From: CABYIR01 sp038103905
Lineage (GTDB): Bacteria; Pseudomonadota; Alphaproteobacteria; Pelagibacterales; AG-422-B15
Direction of reading: 5' to 3'
Assembly (NCBI GenBank): GCA_038103905.1
Contig: JAYNZW010000001.1
Span: 62,001-126,000 of the forward strand
Length of the DNA: 64,000 bases
A program made the position numbers and the translations under genes. Below, in pieces: positions 1 through 9,180 of the stretch. The stretch's first letter is position 1. Each line of letters opens with the position of its first letter. A model generated the notes under the pieces. That model did not search any database. It was not told the origin of the DNA and worked only from the letters and a program-made list of their open reading frames with translations.

Positions 1-759
1 AAGCACTTACAATATTTTGAGTCTGAGAAATTGGAAAATGATAAAATCTTAGTAATTATGAAGTCGGATAATCTAACAAAAAACTCAAAGATAAGAAATT
101 TTTTTGAGAAACATAAAATATTTGCTGCTATTCCATGCTATGAAGATGATAAGCGATCATCCATGAACTTGCTAAGTCAATTTCAATCTGAACATGAAAT
201 AAAACTTGATAGTGATGTAAAAAACTATTTATTACAAAACTTAAGTTCGGATAGGCTTATTAGTAAAAATGAGCTTGAAAAAATACTCTTAGTAATAAGT
301 GGTAAAAAGAATCAAGAGATAAGCTTAGAGGAAATACAAAATATATTTAATGATGGATCCTCTCATTCACTAAACATAATTAATGAAAATGTGATGTATG
401 GTAAAGTTAATCAGGTTTCAAAAAACTTATATAAAATATTTGATGAGGGAACAAATGCTGTTGCTATTATTAGATCACTATTAAATTATTTAGTGAGAGT
501 TCATAAAACTCAGATTGAAATAAAAAAAGTTAAAAATTTTGATGAAGCTATTAAACCACTTAAACCACCAGTATTTTGGAAGGATAAAGATAATTTTAAA
601 AATCATTGTTTAAAATGGCCATCGAAAGATATCTTACTTTATATAGAAAGATTGTTAGAAGCTGAGTTTATGTGTAAAACTCAAAGCTCACTTAATAGAG
701 AAATTTGTGAAAAAAATATTTTGTCAATTGCTAAAAAGGGTGAGATTTTTTTCAACTAA
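1..759 (+). CDS. holA: DNA polymerase III delta subunit, C-terminal part
   Basis: This is the clamp-loader delta subunit, which opens the beta sliding clamp during replication. The frame is open to the first base of the window, so the start lies outside. About 252 residues are visible, against roughly 340 for the family. The visible part fits the second half of the AAA+-like region and the helical C-terminal domain that packs into the clamp-loader collar. It converges on parB with no spacer, stop against stop. The assignment rests on overall resemblance and on the conserved neighbourhood next to parAB in alphaproteobacteria. It has no short diagnostic motif. Confidence 0.82.
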   Translation, partial: KHLQYFESEKLENDKILVIMKSDNLTKNSKIRNFFEKHKIFAAIPCYEDDKRSSMNLLSQFQSEHEIKLDSDVKNYLLQNLSSDRLISKNELEKILLVISGKKNQEISLEEIQNIFNDGSSHSLNIINENVMYGKVNQVSKNLYKIFDEGTNAVAIIRSLLNYLVRVHKTQIEIKKVKNFDEAIKPLKPPVFWKDKDNFKNHCLKWPSKDILLYIERLLEAEFMCKTQSSLNREICEKNILSIAKKGEIFFN

Positions 760-1617
760 TTAAGACTTTAACTTGCCAGTGATCAATTCAAGTTGTTCTA
801 AGGATCTATATTTAATTTTAATTGACCCCCCTCTTTTTTGTGAATGGTTTATCAAAACATCTAATCCTAATTTTTCTGTCAGTCTCTTTTCCAAGTCTAA
901 TGTATCAGGATCTTTAAGCTTAAGTTTTTTAATTACAGGCTTTTTACTTTTTACGAGTGCTTCCGTTTGTCTCACAGATAAATTTTCACTGATTATTTTA
1001 TCAGCCAATTGTTCTGGAAAAGCGCTATTCATAATAGCTCTTGCATGCCCGGCAGATATTGATCCTTGTGAAATCATATCCTGAATAGAACTAGGAAGAG
1101 ATAGAAGGCGAATTATGTTAGCAACATGACTTCTACTTTTTCCTACAATTTCAGATAATGCTTCTTGTGTGTGACCGTAATTTTCCATAAGTTTTTTATA
1201 ACCGGTAGCTTCTTCAATAGGTGACAAGTCTGCTCTCTGGACATTTTCAATAATTGCAATTTCTAACGACTCTACATCATCTAAATTTCTAACAACTGCA
1301 GGAATTTCATGCAGCTGAGCAACTTGAGCAGCTCTCCATCTTCTTTCACCGGCTATAATCTCGTATTCACCTGGATTAGACTCAGATGGTCGCACAAGAA
1401 TTGGTTGCACTAGTCCTTTGGACTTTATTGAGTCTGCAAGTTCTGCAATACTCGCCTTTTCAAAAATTCTTCTTGGCTGAATTGGGCTTGGTCTAAGTTT
1501 CGAGATAGGTATTTTAGTTTCAGACAAGTTAGCCGTTTCTTTTTGATCCTCATTAACTTCACCCATTAATGATGAAAGTCCTCTTCCTAATCCTTTTTTA
1601 TTTAGTTTAAAATCCAT
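760..1617 (-). CDS. parB: Chromosome partitioning protein ParB
   Basis: ParB is a CTP-dependent DNA clamp that loads at parS and spreads to mark the origin region for segregation by ParA. The 285-residue protein has the start GLGRGLSSLMG typical of chromosomal ParB, a CTPase motif GERRWRAA near residue 90, a helix-turn-helix around residues 150-180 (EALSEIVGKSRSHVANIIR) and a lysine-rich dimerisation tail. Its start overlaps the parA stop as TAATG, so the two are probably translationally coupled. A perfect parS lies about 1.4 kb away in rsmG. Confidence 0.97.
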   Translation of the reverse strand: MDFKLNKKGLGRGLSSLMGEVNEDQKETANLSETKIPISKLRPSPIQPRRIFEKASIAELADSIKSKGLVQPILVRPSESNPGEYEIIAGERRWRAAQVAQLHEIPAVVRNLDDVESLEIAIIENVQRADLSPIEEATGYKKLMENYGHTQEALSEIVGKSRSHVANIIRLLSLPSSIQDMISQGSISAGHARAIMNSAFPEQLADKIISENLSVRQTEALVKSKKPVIKKLKLKDPDTLDLEKRLTEKLGLDVLINHSQKRGGSIKIKYRSLEQLELITGKLKS

Positions 1618-2405
1618 TAAGCTGCTTCTAAGTTTTTAGTCTTTTTTAATATTTCATTTGCAAGCTTAATATAAGCCTGACTACCTTTCGAACGATGGTC
1701 GTAAATAAGCGCTGGTAAACCAAATGACGGTGCTTCAGACATACGAACATTTCTTGGAATAACTGTTTCAAAAACTTTTTCTTTTAAATGAGTTCGAACA
1801 TCTTCAGCCACTTGTGAGGATAATCGATTTCTCTGATCATACATTGTTAAGACGATTCCATCTATTCTCAAATTTGAGTTTAGATTTTTTCTCACTCTAT
1901 CAATTGTTTTAATTAATTGACTCAACCCTTCTAACGCAAAAAATTCACACTGCAATGGGACAAGCACTGAGTCTGCTGAGGTCATTGCCATAACAGTCAG
2001 CAAACTTAATGCGGGAGGACAATCTATAAAAATAAAATCATATTGATTTTTGAAATCATCAGTAAGAAAGTTTTTTAAAACATATGCTCGATTACTTTGA
2101 TCCAAAAGTTCTGGTTCAATTCCAGATAACTCAACGGTTGAAGGGATAATGAATAAATTTTTAATTGAGGTACGATGAGTTGCATTTTCAATTGTCAATG
2201 CACCTGACAGAACTTCATAAATGGAATTACTTCGAACTGAATAATCAATTCCAAGCCCCGTGCTTGCATTACCCTGTGGGTCCAAATCAATTATTAATAC
2301 TTTTTGATCACAGGCGGCCAATGCAGTCGCTAAGTTAATAGCTGTTGTAGTTTTACCAACTCCACCTTTTTGATTAGAAATTGCAATAATTTTTTGATTG
2401 TTCAT
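1617..2405 (-). CDS. parA: Chromosome partitioning ATPase ParA (Soj type)
   Basis: This is a deviant-Walker ATPase that binds nonspecific DNA as an ATP dimer and moves the ParB-parS complex. At 262 residues it matches the short chromosomal type without an N-terminal DNA-binding domain. The deviant Walker A motif KGGVGKTTTA spans residues 13-22, with the signature lysine at 13. A DLDPQGNAS motif and the Walker B stretch IFIDCPPA follow. It overlaps rsmG upstream and parB downstream by one base each (TAATG), which indicates one operon. Confidence 0.97.
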   Translation of the reverse strand: MNNQKIIAISNQKGGVGKTTTAINLATALAACDQKVLIIDLDPQGNASTGLGIDYSVRSNSIYEVLSGALTIENATHRTSIKNLFIIPSTVELSGIEPELLDQSNRAYVLKNFLTDDFKNQYDFIFIDCPPALSLLTVMAMTSADSVLVPLQCEFFALEGLSQLIKTIDRVRKNLNSNLRIDGIVLTMYDQRNRLSSQVAEDVRTHLKEKVFETVIPRNVRMSEAPSFGLPALIYDHRSKGSQAYIKLANEILKKTKNLEAA

Positions 2406-3037
2406 TAAGTTATTGATTTTATTATATTTTCTGCTTCAAAAATATTTGATCCTTTTTTTAGTTTATTTTCATATATATTATAATCAAATTTCCAATATTT
2501 AGTAGTTAAATTTATTTCATCAACTACATGTATACCTTTATGAAGCAGGTAAACAGTGCTATTTTTATTTAGATGATAACTCATTGAAAATATTTCGTTT
2601 ATTTTTGCTGTTGCTCTACTTATGATGTAATCATATGAACAATTTTTTATATTCTCAACGCGATCATTAATTATTTGAACATTAAAAATGCTAAGATTAT
2701 GACAACAATTTGCGATAAAATTTGATTTTTTGGTATTACTTTCACATAGAGAAAATTCAAATAAATCGCTATCCAGAACCATGCTTAAAGGTAAACCAGG
2801 TAAGCCAGCACCGCTTCCTATATCTAAAATTCTTATCTTTTTCTTATTTTTTTTGATAAATTTACTGAGCCTCAGAGAATCATGAAAATGCCTGATCCAT
2901 ATGTGTTCCTTGTCATTTTTAGAGATCAAGTTAAATTTTGCATTAATTATTAAATTTCTATATTCATCAAGCTTTGCAATTGTTTCACGTGAAACATTGG
3001 GGTTTAAAGTCAGAAGTTGATCAGAAGAATCAATCAT
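2405..3037 (-). CDS. rsmG: 16S rRNA (guanine-527-N7)-methyltransferase RsmG
   Basis: RsmG (GidB) adds the N7 methyl group to G527 in the 530 loop of 16S rRNA using SAM. The 210 residues match the family length. The SAM-binding motif ILDIGSGAGLPGL lies near residue 70. The N-terminal sequence NVSRETI is conserved in the family. Here the DNA that encodes it is a perfect parS site. The gene lies 9 bases after mnmG and overlaps parA by one base, the classic mnmG-rsmG-parA-parB order. Confidence 0.95.
   Translation of the reverse strand: MIDSSDQLLTLNPNVSRETIAKLDEYRNLIINAKFNLISKNDKEHIWIRHFHDSLRLSKFIKKNKKKIRILDIGSGAGLPGLPLSMVLDSDLFEFSLCESNTKKSNFIANCCHNLSIFNVQIINDRVENIKNCSYDYIISRATAKINEIFSMSYHLNKNSTVYLLHKGIHVVDEINLTTKYWKFDYNIYENKLKKGSNIFEAENIIKSIT
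2981..2996. other. parS centromere site inside rsmG
   Basis: The 16 bases TGTTTCACGTGAAACA match the bacterial parS consensus exactly and are fully palindromic. They lie within the rsmG coding region, where they encode NVSRET. ParB is expected to nucleate here. The site is about 10 kb from the proposed origin, a distance usual for chromosomal parS. That it functions as parS is inferred from the perfect match and from the adjacent parAB. Confidence 0.9.
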
Positions 3038-3046
3038 TGCCTAACT

Positions 3047-4924
3047 TTATGCTGATTTTTTAGATTTAGCTCTATTTTTTATATAAGTTAAGATCAAATT
3101 AATTGAAGACGGTGTTATTCCATCAATTCTTGAAGCTTGGGATAAAGTTTTAGGCTTTAATTTATTTAATTTTTCCCGTATTTCATTAGAAAGACTGATT
3201 ATTTGATTATAATCTAATTCATCAGGTATTTTAATTTTCTCATCATTTTTAAGACTTAAAATCTCTGATTTTTGTTTCTTTATATACCCTTTGTAATGAC
3301 TTTCGATTTCAATTTGTTCTTTTACTTCATCTTTAAAATCACAAATCTGTGGTAAATTAAATATTTCAGCAATCCTATTGATATCAAAGTTTTCATAAGA
3401 TAATAGCTCAAAAGCTGATCTTTTTTTACCATCTTGGTTAATCTTAATGCCTATTTTTTCAAGATATTTTGGTGTAACATATTGATTTTTAACAATTTTA
3501 TCTAATTCATCAATTGCATTAGCTTTTAAATTAAATTCTGTTTCTCTTTGCCTACTTACCAAGCCAAGTTTAAATGCAATAGGGGTAAGTCTTAAATCAG
3601 CGTTATCTGCTCTTAACGTTAATCTATATTCTGCTCTTGATGTAAACATTCGATAAGGTTCTGTTACACCTTTAAGAGTTAGATCATCTATCATAACTCC
3701 GATATAAGAATTATTTCTCTGAAAAATATATTCAGAGGATTTAAGTGATAGTGCAGCATTCATTCCAGCAACTAAACCCTGTGCAGCCGCTTCTTCATAT
3801 CCTGTAGTTCCGTTAATTTGACCTGCTAAATAAAGACCTTTAATTTTTTTTGTCTCTAACGTTTGGTATAATTCTCTGGGGTCAATAAAATCATATTCTA
3901 TGGCATACCCAGGTCTAACGATTTCAACATTCTCTAAACCATTGATTTTATTGATAAATTCTTTTTGTATATAGTCTGGCAATGATGTTGATATGCCATT
4001 TGGATAAACGAGATTGCTATCAAGTCCTTCAGGTTCAAGAAATATTTGGTGTCTAATCTTTTCTCTAAACCTTACAATTTTATCTTCAACCGATGGGCAA
4101 TATCTAGGACCTGTACTTTTTATCTGACCTGAGTAAATAGCTGATTTATTTAAATTATTCTCTATTATATTGTGAACTTCTTCATTTGTATAAGTAATAT
4201 GGCAGGGAACTTGCTCATTATAAGTTTTTTTTGTTAAAAAAGAAAAATAAGCATGTTCTTCATCTGCATCTTGTAATTCAAGCTTATTATAATCAATAGT
4301 ATCTTTTCTCAGACGTGCCGGAGTTCCAGTTTTAAGTCTGCCTATATCAAATCCAGTTTTATAAAGAGATTTTGCTAATCCAATAGATGGTTTATCGCCA
4401 TGTCTACCTGCTGGTATTGTTTTTTCTCCAATATGAATTAATCCATTTAAAAATGTTCCTGTAGTAATAACAACTTTTTGAGTCGATATTTTTTTTCCAC
4501 TTTCACAAAGAATTCCGTTTATATTATTTTGATCATCAAAAAGTAAGTCCTCAGCTGGATCGAATAAACAGGTCAAGTTAATGTATTCACTTATTTCTTC
4601 TTGCATAAATTTTTTGTATAACTTGCGATCAGATTGGGATCTAGGTCCTCTAACTGCAGGACCTTTAGTTCGATTTAAAAGCCTGTACTGAATACTTGAA
4701 AGATCAGCAATTCTTCCCATTATGCCATCTAGAGCATCAATTTCTCTCACAAGATGCCCCTTTCCAAGTCCTCCAATAGCTGGATTACAAGACATCTCTC
4801 CAATAGTCTCAAATTTATGGCTTATTAGAAGGGTTTTAGCTCCGAGCCTCGCAGATGTTGTTGCGGCTTCACATCCAGCATGGCCTCCACCAATTACAAC
4901 TACGTCAAAATCAATTTCAGACAT
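3047..4924 (-). CDS. mnmG: tRNA uridine-5-carboxymethylaminomethyl synthesis enzyme MnmG
   Basis: MnmG (GidA) is the FAD-dependent partner of MnmE. Together they add the (carboxymethyl)aminomethyl group to wobble U34 of several tRNAs. The 625 residues are full length. The dinucleotide-binding motif VVVIGGGHAGCEAA starts at residue 8. The GidA signatures GPAVRGPRSQSDR and GTTGYEEAAAQG are present, and the C-terminal helical domain keeps the family pattern SQASRIDGITPSSI. It follows mnmE after 51 bases, and a perfect inverted repeat lies just before its start. Confidence 0.98.
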   Translation of the reverse strand: MSEIDFDVVVIGGGHAGCEAATTSARLGAKTLLISHKFETIGEMSCNPAIGGLGKGHLVREIDALDGIMGRIADLSSIQYRLLNRTKGPAVRGPRSQSDRKLYKKFMQEEISEYINLTCLFDPAEDLLFDDQNNINGILCESGKKISTQKVVITTGTFLNGLIHIGEKTIPAGRHGDKPSIGLAKSLYKTGFDIGRLKTGTPARLRKDTIDYNKLELQDADEEHAYFSFLTKKTYNEQVPCHITYTNEEVHNIIENNLNKSAIYSGQIKSTGPRYCPSVEDKIVRFREKIRHQIFLEPEGLDSNLVYPNGISTSLPDYIQKEFINKINGLENVEIVRPGYAIEYDFIDPRELYQTLETKKIKGLYLAGQINGTTGYEEAAAQGLVAGMNAALSLKSSEYIFQRNNSYIGVMIDDLTLKGVTEPYRMFTSRAEYRLTLRADNADLRLTPIAFKLGLVSRQRETEFNLKANAIDELDKIVKNQYVTPKYLEKIGIKINQDGKKRSAFELLSYENFDINRIAEIFNLPQICDFKDEVKEQIEIESHYKGYIKKQKSEILSLKNDEKIKIPDELDYNQIISLSNEIREKLNKLKPKTLSQASRIDGITPSSINLILTYIKNRAKSKKSA

Positions 4925-4926
4925 GT

Positions 4927-4962
4927 CTTAGTTAAATAAATTAACTAAGTTGAAATGCAACT
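4927..4962 (-). promoter_or_regulatory. Inverted repeats just upstream of mnmG
   Basis: Bases 4927-4935 and 4941-4949 form a perfect 9-base inverted repeat (CTTAGTTAA, 5-base loop, TTAACTAAG). A second small repeat, AGTTG with CAACT, overlaps it at 4948-4962. On the transcribed minus strand the larger hairpin ends two bases before the mnmG ATG and would cover its ribosome-binding region. It has no U-tract, so it is a poor terminator. A role in mRNA processing or in mnmG translation is inference. Confidence 0.45.
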
Positions 4963-4975
4963 AAATTATTTTTGA

Positions 4976-6277
4976 TTATTTACCAATACAAAAATCTTTG
5001 AATATAACTTCGAGGTATTCTTCAACATCAACGAGGCCTGTAAGACGCCCTATTTCATTTACGGCCAACCTTAATTCCTCAACAAATAATTCTGTTTGTT
5101 TTAATGGATCAATATTCTTTGAGTTCTTTAAACTTTGAATTATTTTTTGCGATCCTAAAATATATCGAGTTCTTGTAGGAATAGTTTCAGATATATTGCT
5201 TACATCTGCTTGTACATGACTTGAAATAGTATTGATCAGGTCTTCAATACCTTGATTTGTTTGAATTGAAATTTTATGAGTTTCTAAATTTGAAATTTCA
5301 CTTTCATCAATCAAGTCAATTTTATTTAAAACTGAAATCCGACCTTTTTTGTGAATTATTTTACTTTGGTCATCAAACAGCTCTATGACCAGATGACTAT
5401 CAGCAATCTTTTCGTGAGTAATATCTATTCCTTTTTTTTCTATAGTATTTGTAGCTTCTCTGATGCCAGCAGTATCAGTAAATATAACAGGGTATCCGGC
5501 AATATTTAATGTAACCTCAATTGCATCACGAGTAGTTCCCGCTTCCTCTGAAACAATAGCCACATCTCTTTTAGCAAGTAAATTTATTAAACTAGATTTA
5601 CCTACATTGGGTTCACCAATGATAGCTATTCTAAATCCATCTTTGATTATCTCGCCTTGATTTTTCTCAGAGATGTGAAGATCAATACTTGAAATCAATT
5701 CATCAATTTTTGTCATTATATTGTTAAGAACATCTTCAGGAATATCTTCGTCAGCAAAATCAATTCCAGCCTCAAGGTATGCAATAATTTCAATTAATTT
5801 TTTTCGCCATGATAAATAAAGTTTATTTAGTGAACCACTCATCTGACTAAGTGCAAGTTTATGCTGTACTTCTGTGTGAGCGTGTATTAAATCACCCATA
5901 GCTTCTATTGCTGTGAGATCCATTTTGTTATTGACGAATGCTCTTTTTGTAAACTCTCCAGGTTCTGCAAGTCTTAATTGGTTTATCTTTCCAAGTGCAT
6001 TTAAAACTAAGTTAACTGTTGAAACCCCACCATGAATATGAAGCTCAACAACGTCTTCTCCTGTGAAACTTTTAGGCTTAGCAAAGTAAACCCCAAGCCC
6101 AGTATCAATATGGGATCCATCTTCAGGATCATAAATTTTAGTGTGAGTCATTTTATGAGATTGAAAATTACTTTTTCTTGATAACGTCTTCAAAGCTGTA
6201 AGAGCTAAGTGACCTGAAATTCTAATTACAGCTAAACCTGATACACCATTTGCAGTAGACAATGCGTAGATGGTCAT
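4976..6277 (-). CDS. mnmE: tRNA modification GTPase MnmE
   Basis: MnmE (TrmE) is the GTPase partner of MnmG in modification of tRNA wobble uridine. Its 433 residues show an N-terminal tetrahydrofolate-binding domain (near SFTGEDVVELHIHGG), a helical domain and an inserted G domain with GEPNVGKSS, the G3 motif DTAG and the G4 motif NKID. It ends in FCIGK, the invariant tail carrying the catalytic cysteine. Its start overlaps the end of the upstream [2Fe-2S] gene by four bases (ATGA), so the two may be cotranscribed. Confidence 0.97.
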   Translation of the reverse strand: MTIYALSTANGVSGLAVIRISGHLALTALKTLSRKSNFQSHKMTHTKIYDPEDGSHIDTGLGVYFAKPKSFTGEDVVELHIHGGVSTVNLVLNALGKINQLRLAEPGEFTKRAFVNNKMDLTAIEAMGDLIHAHTEVQHKLALSQMSGSLNKLYLSWRKKLIEIIAYLEAGIDFADEDIPEDVLNNIMTKIDELISSIDLHISEKNQGEIIKDGFRIAIIGEPNVGKSSLINLLAKRDVAIVSEEAGTTRDAIEVTLNIAGYPVIFTDTAGIREATNTIEKKGIDITHEKIADSHLVIELFDDQSKIIHKKGRISVLNKIDLIDESEISNLETHKISIQTNQGIEDLINTISSHVQADVSNISETIPTRTRYILGSQKIIQSLKNSKNIDPLKQTELFVEELRLAVNEIGRLTGLVDVEEYLEVIFKDFCIGK

Positions 6278-6600
6278 TCTGGTTTTTTTAAGATTAAATC
6301 TGCAACAATTTTTCCTGATCTAAGATGATTATCAATTATACGATCAATATCGCCCTCATTATTATAAGCGTACCATACATTATCAGGATATATAACCATC
6401 ACAGGCCCATACTCACACTGATCAAGACAGCCTGAAGTATTAATTCTTATTTGCTGACCATCTATCAATTCTTTGGTTCTTTTTTTCATATAAGCCCTTA
6501 GTTGAATTGATTTTTTATCAGCACAACAACCTCTTTTATGACCATCTGGCCTTTTATTTGTGCAACAAAATACATGTTTATCAAAAGAAACTTTTTTCAT
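6274..6600 (-). CDS. Thioredoxin-like [2Fe-2S] ferredoxin family protein
   Basis: This is a small soluble protein of 108 residues resembling the (2Fe-2S) ferredoxins with a thioredoxin fold. It carries Cys12-Cys13, Cys25-Cys26, Cys58 and Cys62. The last two, in SGCLDQCEYGP, are the usual second ligand pair, and the first pair probably comes from Cys12/13 and Cys25/26. Electron transfer is likely but no partner is evident. It lies first in the mnmE operon, with an ATGA overlap, and is divergent from the YyaL-like gene across about 50 bases. Confidence 0.82.
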   Translation of the reverse strand: MKKVSFDKHVFCCTNKRPDGHKRGCCADKKSIQLRAYMKKRTKELIDGQQIRINTSGCLDQCEYGPVMVIYPDNVWYAYNNEGDIDRIIDNHLRSGKIVADLILKKPE

Positions 6601-6649
6601 ATTTAATTCTTTTTCATATAAAATCAGATCATAACGTAAAGATTATTAA

Positions 6650-8650
6650 ATGAGTAAAAATTTCTTATCAGAAGAAACCAGTCCATATCTGTTACAGCAT
6701 CAAAATAATCCTGTTCATTGGTACGGGTGGAGTGAAGAACCTTTTAAAATTGCCAAAAAAGAGGATAAACCGATACTTTTATCAATAGGATATGCTTCCT
6801 GCCACTGGTGTCATGTTATGGCGCATGAAAGTTTCGAAGATATTGAAACAGCAAAAATCATGAATGAAAAATTTATCAATATCAAACTCGATCGAGAAGA
6901 ACGTCCAGATATAGATAGTATATATCAAACTGCTCTTGCACTTCTTGGACAACAAGGCGGATGGCCATTAACCATGTTTCTTGACTCATCAAAAAAACCA
7001 TTTTGGGGAGGAACTTATTTTCCCAAAATACCTCGTCAAGGCATGCCTGCATTTAAAAGTATATTAAATATGGTTTCAGATACATTCCAAAACAGTAAAA
7101 ATGATATCAATAAAAATAAGTCGTTAATATTTAATGCTCTTCAGAAATTACAAAATGAAAAATATGATAATAAAATAGATGAAGTTTTTTATAAAAAAAT
7201 TTCTGAATTATTAATATCAAACATTGATAAAACTAATGGAGGACTTAAAGGTGCTCCAAAATTTCCACAGTTTTTTTTATACGATTACCTATTGAGACAA
7301 TATAAAAAAAATAATGAGCAATTACTTTATGATTTATCTATTAAAACAATTGACCAAATATGTAGTGGAGGAATTTATGACCATATTGGTGGTGGAATAT
7401 CACGATACTCGGTTGATCAATATTGGCTTGTACCTCACTTTGAAAAGATGCTCTATGACAATGCACAACTTATAAATGTATTAAACAACTTTTGGTTACT
7501 AACGAAGAAGCCAGCATATAAAAATAAAATATATGAAACAGTGAATTGGTTAGAAACAGATATGTTAGATTCCTCTGGAGCATTCTATTCTTCTTATGAT
7601 GCTGACTCTGAAGGTGTTGAAGGTAAATATTATGTTTGGTCATATGATGAGGTTAAAAATATTTTAGGAAAAGATTTTTTATTCTTTAATAAAATATTTA
7701 ATATTAAGGAAGATGGAAATTGGGAAGGAAGCAATGTTATTGGATGTTATGGAAATTTACATATCAATAACCGTGCTTACAAAAAATTAAAGATTTTGAT
7801 AGAGGCTCTATACCAGTATAGAAATAATAGACCTAAACCGACATGCGATAATAAAATTTTATGTGATTGGAATGGATTGATAATTGATAGCTTAGCAAAA
7901 TCAGCATCAATTTTTAAAGATAAGAAATTATTAAATCTTTCAACCGAAGCATTCAATTTTATCAAAAATGATATGTATGATGGATCTACTCTATATCACT
8001 CAAATTGTAATATGATTAACAAACATGAGGGAATGCTTGAAGATTACTCCTACATCATAAGAGCGGGAATATCGATTTTTGAAATCACGAATGATAAACA
8101 ATACTTAGAATTTTCTATTACACTCTGTGAAATATTAATGAACAATTTCAGTGATGGAGACGGAATGTTCTTCACGTCTTCTCAGTCTCAAAAAGATATA
8201 ATTATTAGAAATAAACAAATAATAGACAATGTAATGCCAAATGCTAACGCTATTATGATAGAAAACCTTGTGAAATTATTTTTTTTAACTGGTGATAAAC
8301 AATATTTTGAATTGAATAAAAATATAATTCAAGATTATACATCGAGAATTAACAAAGAATATTTTGGTATATGTTCCTTTTTGAACAGCTTAGATTTTTT
8401 CAACAATTATCAGTCAATCATCATTGCAGGAAAAAATCCAATTAATAATAGAAAAATTTATAATCAATTAGTTGATCACTACAAGCCAAATACAATGATT
8501 ATAATGATTAACAATAAAGATGAAATTTTTTCAGACAGTAAATTTATCAGTCAAATTAATATCGAAGACGAGTCTTTAATATATTTGTGTAAAGATAATA
8601 CATGCTCACTTCCTACTAAAAATATTAATGATATTGTAAACAAGATATGA
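6650..8650 (+). CDS. Thioredoxin domain-containing protein, DUF255/YyaL family
   Basis: This 666-residue protein belongs to the YyaL/SPATA20 family, an N-terminal thioredoxin-like domain fused to a six-hairpin glycosidase-like domain. The N-terminal signatures SPYLLQHQNNPVHW and the CxxC-type site Cys51-His-Trp-Cys54 are clear. The motifs GGWPLTMFL and PHFEKMLYDNAQL are also family hallmarks. Its biochemical role is not established; redox or carbohydrate-related functions have been suggested for the family. It overlaps apt by four bases (ATGA). Confidence 0.88.
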   Translation: MSKNFLSEETSPYLLQHQNNPVHWYGWSEEPFKIAKKEDKPILLSIGYASCHWCHVMAHESFEDIETAKIMNEKFINIKLDREERPDIDSIYQTALALLGQQGGWPLTMFLDSSKKPFWGGTYFPKIPRQGMPAFKSILNMVSDTFQNSKNDINKNKSLIFNALQKLQNEKYDNKIDEVFYKKISELLISNIDKTNGGLKGAPKFPQFFLYDYLLRQYKKNNEQLLYDLSIKTIDQICSGGIYDHIGGGISRYSVDQYWLVPHFEKMLYDNAQLINVLNNFWLLTKKPAYKNKIYETVNWLETDMLDSSGAFYSSYDADSEGVEGKYYVWSYDEVKNILGKDFLFFNKIFNIKEDGNWEGSNVIGCYGNLHINNRAYKKLKILIEALYQYRNNRPKPTCDNKILCDWNGLIIDSLAKSASIFKDKKLLNLSTEAFNFIKNDMYDGSTLYHSNCNMINKHEGMLEDYSYIIRAGISIFEITNDKQYLEFSITLCEILMNNFSDGDGMFFTSSQSQKDIIIRNKQIIDNVMPNANAIMIENLVKLFFLTGDKQYFELNKNIIQDYTSRINKEYFGICSFLNSLDFFNNYQSIIIAGKNPINNRKIYNQLVDHYKPNTMIIMINNKDEIFSDSKFISQINIEDESLIYLCKDNTCSLPTKNINDIVNKI

Positions 8651-9177
8651 TTTCTGAAAAATTAAAAAAAAGAATTAGAATTATTAAAAATTTTCCAAAG
8701 AAAGGAATTTTATTTCAAGATATAACATCAATAACAGATGATGAAAAACTTTTTACAGAAGTTATTAATGAAATAGTAAAGTACGCTAAAAAAAATAAAA
8801 TAACTAAGATTGCTGGAATTGAGGCACGTGGTTTTATATTTGGATCTGCTGCTGCGGTGCAATTAAAAATTCCTTTCATACCAATTAGAAAAAAAAATAA
8901 ACTGCCTGGAAGAGTTTTCAGCCAAAAGTATAAATTAGAATATGGATATGATGAAATTCAGGTTCATCAAGGATCAGTTTTAAAAAAAGATAAAATTTTA
9001 ATTGTTGATGACTTAATAGCTACCGGTGGTACTGCAATCGCATCTGCTAAACTGATCAATAAATTTAAACCGTTAAATATTAGCTTCTTTTTTATTATTA
9101 ATCTTCAGAATCTTAACGGGCTGAATAAATTAAAGAAAGACTATGGAGTTCACACCCTATTGAATACTAACGGGTAA
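8647..9177 (+). CDS. apt: Adenine phosphoribosyltransferase
   Basis: Apt salvages adenine to AMP using PRPP. The 176 residues match the family. The PRPP-binding loop reads ILIVDDLIATGGTA near residues 118-131, and GIEARGFIFGSA and KLEYGYDEIQVH are typical of Apt. The start overlaps the YyaL-like gene by four bases. The gene converges on rho, with three bases between the stops and no visible terminator. Confidence 0.95.
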   Translation: MISEKLKKRIRIIKNFPKKGILFQDITSITDDEKLFTEVINEIVKYAKKNKITKIAGIEARGFIFGSAAAVQLKIPFIPIRKKNKLPGRVFSQKYKLEYGYDEIQVHQGSVLKKDKILIVDDLIATGGTAIASAKLINKFKPLNISFFFIINLQNLNGLNKLKKDYGVHTLLNTNG

Positions 9178-9180
9178 AAA

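Noticed and set aside
773..1084. 103-codon open frame on the plus strand inside parB
   Set aside because: It is antisense to the conserved ParB C-terminal half and its translation resembles no family; it is a shadow of parB.
4722..4931. Open frame on the plus strand across the start of mnmG
   Set aside because: It lies antisense to the highly conserved FAD-binding region of MnmG and has no recognisable protein features.
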